Source: Antedon mediterranea (Eukaryota; Echinodermata; Crinoidea; Comatulida; Antedonidae). Taken from it: 64,000 bases of DNA. The notes beneath the pieces are model-generated. The model had not been told where the DNA came from, did not search any database, and saw nothing but the letters and a program-made list of their open reading frames with translations. The position numbers and the translations under genes were made by a program. Within the stretch, counting starts at the first letter, position 1, and each line of letters opens with the position of its first letter. Positions 55,430-64,000 of the stretch are shown one piece after another. The stretch lies in NCBI RefSeq assembly GCF_964355755.1, contig NC_092671.1, forward strand, positions 22,835,070 through 22,899,069, written 5' to 3'.

Positions 55430-58400
55430 TATGTGTTAATTGTTTCAAACCTGGGCACACAGGAAAGGAGTGCTTGCGTCAAATTACTTGCGACATAGAT
55501 GACTGTGGTAAGAAACACAGCAAATATCTGCATATTCCACGTTACGTAACCAATTCTCCACTAATCCACCTAACTCTTCAGTGACTACAGCACCAACCAC
55601 CAGCACCACTCCTCTGATGCAAGTGGAGTTAGTTCAAGGAAACAGCAAGTTTATTCAAGCAAATCCTGGCCGATTGTTGCTGTCCGTGTACATACAGGTG
55701 GAACATCTAGTTAAGCAACCTATGAACAGTCTGGTAGCTGTTGAAAGCTGAATACAAGTAGTCCCAGCACCAAAACTACCTTATCCATCAATGATCAGAG
55801 GCTCCATTAGTCTAAAAGATGGCCACTATTCCATGAATATTTCATTCAAGCACAGACCACCAAACCTACCTGATAATCGTCAGATGGTAGACCGTAGATT
55901 GTAGCTGTTGGGTAAACAATTGACACAAGACCCAGTTCTGAAGAAAAAATATGTAACTGAAATTCATAAACTACTTGCTGATCGACATGCAGAACTTGTC
56001 CCGAAAGACGACCTCTAAAGAGCTGACGGTTGCGTACGGTACCTCCCGCATCACCCGGTGTTTAACCCAAAGAAGCCAGACAAATGCCGAATCGTTAAAT
56101 GATCAGGTACACCAAGGACCAAATTTGACCAATAAACTAATTGGCGTCCTTCTTCGTTTCCGACAAGAAGCTGTTGCGTTCACAGCCGATATCCAGGGCA
56201 TGTTTCACCAAGTTGTTGTAAATCCTGCCGATCGTGACGCACTGCAGTTCTTATGGTGGAAAAATGATGACTCATACAACATGCCTCTAGCGTATAGAAT
56301 GACTATTCATTTATTTGGAGGAGTTTGGAACCCAAGTTGCGCCAATTATGCTGTTCATCGAACTGTCGAGGATAACGCAAGTGAATACAGCAATGCTGCA
56401 AGGCTGAGAATTAAGCATAACTTTTACGTAGATGATTGTTTAAAATCTGTAGCGTCTGTTGACAAAGCCATATATCTTGTACATGAAGTTAAAAGACTAT
56501 TGCAGTGTGGACCCTATGTACTGCGAGCAAAGATGAAATTTCAGCAACTATGCTGCTGCAAATACGACTGGGATGATCCCATACCAACTGAGAGTGCTGA
56601 TCAGTGGAATCGATGGCTCATTGACCTCCCTACTGTAAGGGATCTGAAGGTACTACGTTGTTTTAAGCCCATTGGGCTTCACATCAAATCCAGCCAACTA
56701 CATCATTTTGTCGACGCATCCGAAGCTGGATACGGAGTAGTAACGTACCTTAGAATGATAGATTCCTGTGATAAAACCATTGTAGTATTCTGATGTCCAA
56801 ATCGAGATTTGCGCCTTTGAAGACCACAACCATCCCAATGTTGGAGCTGACCGCAGCCGTCGAAGCAATCGAATTAGACAAGTTATTGCTGCGTGAGCTA
56901 GAAATTTTGCTGTTGGAATCCACCTTTTGGTCGGACAGCATGATCGTCTTATGGTATATTCAAAATGATGAGTGTCGCTTCCAGACTTACGTAGCAAACC
57001 GTGTTTCGGTAAAGGAACAGAGTTTTCCGCACCAATGGCGATACATTGACACAAAGAGGCATCCAGAGGTTTGACTGCAAGCAAGTTGGTTAATAACCGC
57101 AGATGGGTTAGCGGACCATCGTTCCTGTGGAAAGGTAAAGAAACATGGCCAACTCTACCACCTTTCAAATGCGCAGAACTTGAAGCAAAGGCGGAAATAA
57201 AAAAAAAAACGCAAAAAATCTACACATTTGTGAATAATAATAACGCTACTGTCGAACAACTCTTAAAACGATACTTTTCCTGATACTGGCTGAAGCGAGC
57301 TGTGGCATGGATTATGCGCTTCAAAACCTTTATGTTGAAACCTGCATGCCCAATTACTGGGAAACTAACGGTAAACGAGCTTAGGAAAGCAGAAGAATCC
57401 ATCTACCGGTATAATCAAACAAATAGCCTGAAGCCTGAGCAGATTAATTCGCTTAAAAGGTAGAATCCTATCCTGAAAGAAGACGGTCTGTGGAGTGCGA
57501 GGTAGATTAGAAAAAGCCAATGTATCATACCAAACCAAGCATCAAGTATTGCTACCATCAAATCACCATGTTAATTGTCGAACATCACCACTTAAGAACG
57601 GGTCACGCTGGAGCTGAATGCACTTTGGCTGAAACCAGACTAAAATATTGGATTGTTCGAAGGTCGCCCCACCGTGAAAGGTATCTTGTCCAAATGTATA
57701 ACATGCAGGAAGTTGAGAGCAAGTACAGATGATGGGAAATCTTCCTGAAGCCTGGGTTAAATCAAATGAAACGCCGTTCAATAGAGTAGGTATCTTTGGA
57801 CCGTTTATAATAAAAAAGAGCCTGTAGCGAATTGAAAAGATATGGATGTATCTTCACTTGCCTCGCCACTCGAGCCATTCACTAATAGGTTTCACACACT
57901 TTGGACACCGACTCGTTCATTAACGCCTTACAACGCTTTATTGCACGTCAGGGTGAGTCAGCCAAAATTCACTTAGATAACAACACAAACTTAGTAGATG
58001 CTCAACGGCAATTAAACCAAGCACTTAAAGGATGGAACCAACATAATATAGGTGACTTCTTGCAACAAAAGGAAATCGAGTGAATATTTAATACTTCTAC
58101 TGCGTCACAAATGAGTGGAGCCTGGGAGAGGCAAAATCCGTGCTGTGTGGCGTATTGGGTCAGCAGAAACTAGATAATGAAGGATTATCAACACTGATGA
58201 GCATAGTAGAAAGCATAGTGAACAGTCGTCCCATAACTAAACTTTCCAGTGATCCAGATGATCCCTCACCCTTTACACCTAACCACCTATTGCTTATGCG
58301 TGCTGGACCATCATTACCTCCTGGCATATTCGTTAACCAAGACTTGTATAAGCATTGTTGGCGTCAAATTCAGTATATGGCGGACATTCTTTGGAAACGA

Positions 58401-58640
58401 TGGTTAAGTGAATATCTTCCTGCCCTACAACAGCGCCAGTAATGGTTAAAACCAAGAAGAAACCTACAGAAAGGGGACCTGGTTCTAATGAAAGCAGAGA
58501 ACACACCTCGTTACCAATGGTCTTTAGGATTGATCACCAAGATTTACCCTGGCACCGACGGACAGGTTTATTCTGTTGAAGTTAAAACCCAAAACGGGTG
58601 TATATGATAGGCCAATTGTTAAAATTTGCGCACTATATGT
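55430..58640 (+). pseudogene. BEL/Pao retrotransposon gag-pol relic
   Basis: Fragments in the expected order: gag zinc knuckle CFKPGHTGKECLRQITCDID near 55450; RT lead-in LPYPSMIRGSISLKDGHY near 55780 and NRQMVDRR. The RT follows at 55975-56793 with LNDQVHQGPNLTNKLIGVLL, VAFTADIQGMFHQV (motif A), MTIHLFGGVWNPSCANYAV and FYVDDCLKS (motif C). Next is the RNase H region HHFVDASEAGYGVV (56700) and FWSDSMIVLWYI (56930). Integrase zinc-binding is near 57560-57720 (EHHHLRTGHAGAE) and integrase core scraps run to 58440 (SIVESIVNSRPITKLSSDP). The C-terminal QKGDLVLMKAENTPRYQW domain extends to about 58620. The protease and part of the gag-RT linker are missing. Many stops and frameshifts; inactive. 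Confidence 0.85.
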
Positions 58641-58801
58641 AATTAAATGTAGTTAGATTCAGAAAATCAGACATTTAATGATACACAGGTGATAAATGCT
58701 TTATTTTGCGAATCCTGCTAAAAACATGGAACTGGGTTACTTATTATTTATTACTTGATATGAAGAGTACATTATGTATATACAATGTATTGGGGTCGGG
58801 G

Positions 58802-59130
58802 TGTTAGTAATGCAGCGCTTTATTTCTGCTATAATATGTAAATTTCCCATTCCCTTTTGTTTCTAGTATTCCCTTTTATTGTGCTGCGCTTGTCGCTGTC
58901 GTTCTTTTCATTTGTGAGCGGTAATCCTATGCACACCTTTGTAATACACCAGAAATGCTAGTGATGTAAGTTCGTTATTTGCTTCCTTTGATTAATCTCT
59001 GTAGTTTAGTTTAGGCTTAATACAATATTTGTACATTTTGTTAATTTAACCTGTATACATTTTAGTTCTTTACTTCTTCTTTGGAAGTTTTTTTTGTATA
59101 CCAAATAACGTACAACGCTACGAGCATTAC
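58802..59130 (+). repeat. Probable 3' LTR of the BEL/Pao element
   Basis: A purine-rich tract (TTGGGGTCGGGG, 58790-58801) is followed by TGTTAGTAATGCAGCGC, the position and TGT start expected for a BEL/Pao LTR. The 3' edge is estimated from the start of Helitron similarity near 59150 (GATTGATAATGTGATTTCAC). No 5' LTR was found for comparison. Confidence 0.45.
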
Positions 59131-59149
59131 AACGCTGATGATACCACTT

Positions 59150-59480
59150 CAGAGAATTTGATTGATAATGTGATTTCACAAAATGGCGAATAAATGACGT
59201 CACGAATGAGTGAAAAGCTTTTAAAAAAGCTTATTAGGATTAAGTTAATTATTTAAAAGATAGTGTGAAAAGTTTGTGATCATTAACATTTAACTTTTTG
59301 AGATAATTGACACAAAAAATCTGTACAGAAAGAAATAAAGAATAAAGATTTTATACAATAACAATAGTTGATCATTTTATTTTAAATGATCACCTAATAA
59401 AGATTTCATACAATAACAATAGGTGATAATTTTATTCTAAATGATCGGCTAATAAAGATTTCATACAATAACATGTAGAA
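59150..59480 (-). mobile_element. Family-2 Helitron fragment
   Basis: Reverse complement of the 5' part of family 2 (AAAATGGCG, GACGTCACG, TTTTTGAGATAATTG). It is followed by stacked modules GATCATTTTATTTTAAATGA and a decayed second copy, each with ATAAAGATTTCATACAATAA: the same stacked-hairpin architecture as the main array. 59480-59860 is a more diverged continuation. Confidence 0.65.
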
Positions 59481-59862
59481 GCGATTTCTTTGAAATTTGC
59501 GTAACTTTGACAAAAGAGATAAAAATCAACCAACTGGACATATGACAACGTCGTTGAACTTCCAAATGAAGTTTATATAGAGTGAATTTAATTGATATCT
59601 TACAAGCAGTTTCGATAATATGCTGGATTATGTGAATTCACAAAATGGCGCATGAATGTCGTCATTGATCACGCTCAAGCTTATTATGACAAAAATATGG
59701 TGAAAATTTAAAACCACTGAGATTGAAATTTTTTTAGATAATCGGTACACAAAATCTAATCAAAATAAATAGGAAGAAGAAAAAGAAGACTAAAGATTTA
59801 TACAATAAAAGTGATCATTCTATTATAAATGATATGGCCGGAATAATTTGGTAACTTGTTAA

Positions 59863-60716
59863 CCCTTTCACTGCGGAGCATTATTCCCACCTCTGTGCGT
59901 AATGTATATTTAAGAAAAACATATGGTATTTTAATAAATTGCAAAAAAATACTAATTGAGATAATTGTGTAATTATTTTTGTGGTGTGTGATGGGCAAAG
60001 GGTTAGTCTACAGTTAGGTATAAAAAAAAAGTAATTTGCATATTGATGACGTCATGTGATGTCATTACAGGTATTTTGGATTTCGTGTTTTTTATCGAAT
60101 CAATGATAAAAACTATATTTTCTATAATAAATTCTTATGGAATACGTTTTTCCAACTGGATATTGATGAAGATACGTATAACAAATAAAAATATAAAAAA
60201 AAATTGAATTATTTTTATTGTTTTATAAAAATTATGCACAAATCAAAGTTTTGGGGCAAAATCGTGAAAATAATGACATTTTCCAAAAATTTACTATAGT
60301 ACAAAACTAACTATTGTTTCAGAATTTTTTTTTTTTGCGTGTTGTGATAAACACAATGTTGCCCTATTGGGGCTGGTAAATTTTGGTTACTTTCAAAATG
60401 GCCGCCATTACGCTACTCAAAACAACTTTTCAAGATAGAATACTATTATATACACTATACTATATATAATATAACTATAGAGGGCGCATGATTTTCAAGA
60501 CAATAATACAGCTATAGAGGGCCGTTTTTTTTGCTTGAAAAATTTTTTAATGACTTGCAAAAATATTCAAGTTCATCGAACAAATATAGAGGGTGCTATA
60601 TATTATAGGCAAATACTATTAAATCATTGTTTTGCCCATACCTGGTATTACCAGGTATACGCACTTCAACGACGTTTGTTTATACCCGGTAGTACCGGGT
60701 ATACGCAGTGAAAGGG
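59863..60716. mobile_element. piggyBac-type MITE
   Basis: Flanked by TTAA at 59859-59862 and 60717-60720, with inverted ends CCCTTTCACTGCG and CGCAGTGAAAGGG. TTAA target sites and CCC starts are diagnostic of piggyBac-like elements. Near the right end are subterminal hairpins CCTGGTATTACCAGG and ACCCGGTAGTACCGGGT. A TGGGCAAAGGGTTA stretch near 59992 resembles a terminal remnant. No transposase. Confidence 0.85.
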
Positions 60717-60720
60717 TTAA

Positions 60721-60989
60721 GTTGTGATTCGATTGTATTTTATTTTTATGAATGTTTCTAACACATTAATGTGTATTAAAAATAATGATCATCAATAGGG
60801 ACAATTGCCAGTAATGTAGCAGAAATATATTTGTGTGTTCCAAAACCAGAACCAGTAATGAAACACAATAAGATTTGTCCATGTTTCATTCAACAAACAA
60901 AAAATATATGTTATAAACTGCATTGTACTATACTATTGTTTTATTTTTGTCTTATTTTTCCACTTTTTTAGGGGAGAATGGTCACTTTT
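60721..60989. other. No recognisable feature
   Basis: AT-rich, no repeat match within the window. Confidence 0.35.
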
Positions 60990-61500
60990 GGACAGAAAAC
61001 CTCAGAACCCCAAACACTGTAATGTTGATTATGAGTGCGACTTCCAGCCATCGAGGTGTAATTTTCTTAAAATTAAAAGGCGTAGGCTAGGGGGTTGTGC
61101 GGATGCACCCTCCCAAAAAGGCAAAAGGGTTTTCAAAGTGCAATTTATGAAGACCTGCAGCTCTAGTTTTCAAAATTTTCATACCTCAGCCCCAACAATA
61201 CAGCTGATCCTGGATAACTATAAATTTTGTTTCATATTTCAAAGTATAAGTGGATTTTCCGGGGATCTATTTTACATAAAATTCTTAGCTCCATCTCCAC
61301 CATGGTGGGCTAGTCCTGTAGACTTATAATTTTGTTTCATATATAAATGTATAAGTGCAATTTCCGGGCACCTAGCAACTCTATTTTTCAAAATGTTCTT
61401 GCTCCAACCATGGTAGGGTCCTGGAGATAATGCAATTTCTGGGGACCTAAGCTCTAATCTTCAAAATGTTCTTATATTATACAGGTTGAGGGATTATATC
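60990..61500. repeat. Repeat related to the interior of the nested hAT
   Basis: Contains the GCAGCTCTAGTTTTCAAAAT, TTCTTAGCTCCATC, CCACCATGGTGGGCT, TAATTTTGTTTCATAT and TGCAATTTCCGGGCACC blocks of the 2280-2995 minisatellite, at least four diverged units. The GC-rich hAT termini were not found here, so this is a fragment or an independent source of the satellite. Confidence 0.65.
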
Positions 61501-61901
61501 AGATCAATAAATTTGTTTTGATGAATAATGTGACATATTTGAAGGTGCCAGGCAGAATATCTCAGCCCCACCATGGTTGAGTTTTGAAAATATTTACCAT
61601 TAAAAGCAGGTGACCATACCAATACCAATGTACAGTAAAATCGAGCTAGGCCTACACTTCTACAGATTCTCTTCGGATGTATGTGTTTTTGCTGATGAAG
61701 CCTGGGAATTCCCCTTCTAAAACACATGCATCATCATTCCACAACGTAAAAAGTGATGGTTAATCAATGCAGTCATGTTATAATGACAATAATGTAGCCT
61801 AGGACTGTAGGTAGGAAAGTGAATGTGAAAGTGAACAAGGATCATGAGTAAGACATATGGAAGTGTGAAGTGTTATATAAGAAAGTACAACTATATTATA
61901 A
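61501..61901. other. No confident feature
   Basis: A 77-codon minus-strand frame (61494-61727) shows no family motif. The region is otherwise anonymous. Confidence 0.3.
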
Positions 61902-62990
61902 CTAGAATTTAATGGGCCCGAATTTAATTCGTCACTTTGACGAATTATAGGTAATCATTTTTATAATTTTACTGATTTGATTTTTACAAAACATGCACGT
62001 ACGATAAATTTGAACGCAAAATATGAGTATCCTATTACCTGATAGTGATGATTGGTGCCTTTTATATGTCATAGAATATAATACTCTATACGGTACAGTG
62101 TACTGTATATCTATATACAGTGTAAAAACTAACATAGGTGAAATTACGGGAACCACACCATGTTCTAATTTTTTGGTATGATGACGTTGTCAAAATAAAC
62201 TTGAAGATCACAGTTTCGAAAGATAATGAATTGAGCAAAAAATTATAAGATTTGGAAGAAAATTTGGCACGTAGAAGCGCACTGCGTGCTCTTTGAAATT
62301 TGTATAAATTTGGCGAAAGAGAAAAAAAAAATGTTTTAACTTCAACTGGCCATTTCATAACGTCACAACATCCGATAGGCTTGATTTTTATATGAATTCA
62401 TAACTACATTTTATCAGCTTTCATAATAAATTATAATCATCAAGGTCACCTTTAATTCTGAAGAGCTGTAAGATATTAAAAAATATGGTGTAGGTGAAAT
62501 TACATGACCTACGTTATTCAAGTTTTTACGCGTGATGACGTCATCAAAATGAAAATGTTGACAACACATTAGAAAGATAATGAATTGAGCAATCATATAC
62601 AGTACTAAAATTGGAGCGAAAATCGGGCACAAAATAACCGAGATGCGCTCTGTTGAATGTGATAACCTATGAAAAAAGAGAAAAAACTCTAATTTTAAAA
62701 TTCAAGTGGCTTCCAGATAAAGTTAAAAAAATTGGGGTTCATCGTGCATTCAGAAGAATTATTTTCATTTTAAAAATGCCTTATTTTCAGCACTTCGATG
62801 CAATTAATGTGCACATTTTGTCATTTTTAACCTGCTTGTATATTTTAAGTCGGAACGGACTCAAATTTGGTGAATGTACTAAGAAAAAACATGTTTTTGC
62901 GCAGTAATTTTTTGAAGCACGCAAATGCTCATGCTCTAAATTGATCAAAACTTAATTTAAACCTTTTAAATTTTTAACAATAATTATTTA
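61902..62990 (-). mobile_element. Family-2 Helitron, 3' two thirds
   Basis: Plus-strand view begins CTAG (61902-61905), then ~20 nt and the hairpin AATTCGTCACTTTGACGAATT. Then follows, reverse-complemented, the family-2 interior (AGGTGAAATTAC, CCGATAGGCTTGAT, GATGACGTCATCAAAATGA). The hairpin-to-CTAG distance is longer than in the array copies because of an insertion around GGGCCC. It fades out near 62990. Confidence 0.7.
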
Positions 62991-63254
62991 TTAAAGATAA
63001 AAGCAAATTTAGATTTAAACGAATTTCCCCGAATACCGTAGGTGTTTTCATAAACTGTTTTACATTATGATTAAATAGTATGTTAAATTGAACTTATGAT
63101 CCTATTTCTTTCCGTATCCAACTTTTATAAACATTACATGCTAGTAGGAAGGAATATATTATATTGAGGGCAGACTAGTACACAAACACATATTTTGCTG
63201 TTGTTGAATGAAGTTGTTATTAAAGATAAATAATTAAAATGTGTCAGCATCATT

Positions 63255-64000
63255 ATTATAGTGGGTCATTCCATGCCAAATCAACAAATCAGTTGGCAGG
63301 TAATCTCTTAGATTTTGCTGATTTTTTTTCCTAAGGTACCTCTATCTATATAATGAACACATGCAAAAAAATTAGCCCTCAATTCCAAGCGGTTTCGGAA
63401 ATATGGCCGTTTTAAATTTGGTCGTCTCGCCCCATTTTTCGTTCCAAAATCGCGGAGTTTAATATTTTGTGTTTTTGGAGGCTTATATTTCCACAACGGA
63501 CAAATATATTAAGCTGAAAATTACTACCCATGGATAATTCCCACTCAATAAACAGAATCTCGTGAAAAAAAAATTTGATCTCTACTACTTTGGAAGATAC
63601 AGCAGTCCGAAAACCCATTTTCGTTAAGCAAAATTAGCTTTTTTCGATTTTCGGCAGCCCTGTATACCCACAATAGCATTCATAGAGTGTTCAAACTTTT
63701 TAATTCTGTTATATAAGTACATACATTTACTCTAAAATAATAATATAATATTTTAAAGCTGAAATAACAAAATAACTAGTACCCAAAGTATGGTCCGGGG
63801 GAAAAAACCATGAAAATAGCCCATTTTCTCGTTGACCTTTGACCCCGTAGATGAATCTTGACAAACTTCAAAATTGCGTTAATTATTAAATACATATCAG
63901 ATCTATATCTGATTCAAATTTGAAATTTGCAACTCCACTGCTTCATGGTTATCTAAATTTTATATACAGTGCTACTTTTTCATTTTTATATACTTTTTTT
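63255..64000. repeat. Probable terminal repeat of another element, truncated by window end
   Basis: Begins near GTGGGTCATTCCATGCCAAA. It carries blocks like those in the TIRs of elements A, C and E: CGGAAATATGGCC, TTTTCGATTTTCGGC, TTGACCTTTGACCCC. Coding sequence absent. The other end lies outside the window. Confidence 0.4.

Noticed and set aside
56698-57402. Minus-strand frames of 60-156 codons across the BEL/Pao relic
   Set aside because: They are antisense shadows of the RT/RNase H/integrase coding sequence.

Overview
The window is repeat-dense, AT-rich metazoan DNA. It has no operons, no bacterial-type genes and almost no intact reading frame over 150 codons. The mix of Penelope-like retroelements (PLEs), BEL/Pao, CR1/Jockey-like non-LTR elements, rolling-circle Helitrons, long-TIR DNA transposons, hAT and piggyBac derivatives and tRNA-derived SINEs suggests a marine deuterostome invertebrate, plausibly an echinoderm. 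That assignment is an inference and is weak.

Layout. 1-11144: a minus-strand Helitron interrupted by a head-to-tail DIMER of a 5.2 kb long-TIR DNA transposon (element A, 650-11103). Each unit carries the same nested hAT-like element and the same broken gene encoding an XPG-like nuclease region plus a C-terminal CXC (tesmin/TSO1) domain. 11369-16920: a Penelope-like element with inverted terminal repeats, split by element B (12726-16434), a 3.7 kb foldback transposon whose two arms carry inverted copies of a related gene. 16921-17995: a non-LTR 3' end and a BEL/Pao gag-protease scrap. 17994-33077: a tandem, same-orientation array of non-autonomous Helitrons, each ending in a hairpin followed by CTAG, including an exact 1977-bp unit duplication that carries a SINE. 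33821-37427: another Helitron split by element C, a 3.0 kb non-coding palindrome of ~330-bp repeats. 37428-40885: a fourth long-TIR element (E) with a C2H2 zinc-finger gene relic. 41000-42100: a non-LTR endonuclease relic. 44695-51010: two convergent PLE relics, each split by a non-LTR element. 55296-59130: a non-LTR scrap, then BEL/Pao pol with a probable 3' LTR. 59150-64000: minus-strand Helitrons, a piggyBac-type MITE and the edge of another repeat.

The best candidate for host coding sequence is a pair of minus-strand exons at 54607-54729 and 43784-44153. Both have consensus-like splice sites and their phases match (1 to 1). If real, the TE-filled stretch between them is a ~10.5 kb intron.

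The common thread is that elements A, B and C all begin with TAG, end with CTA, are flanked by 3-bp duplications and are built from large inverted, internally repetitive arms. A and B also share the nuclease-CXC gene family. Several insertions (A, C, a MITE and a SINE) can be checked against empty-site paralogues present in this same window.
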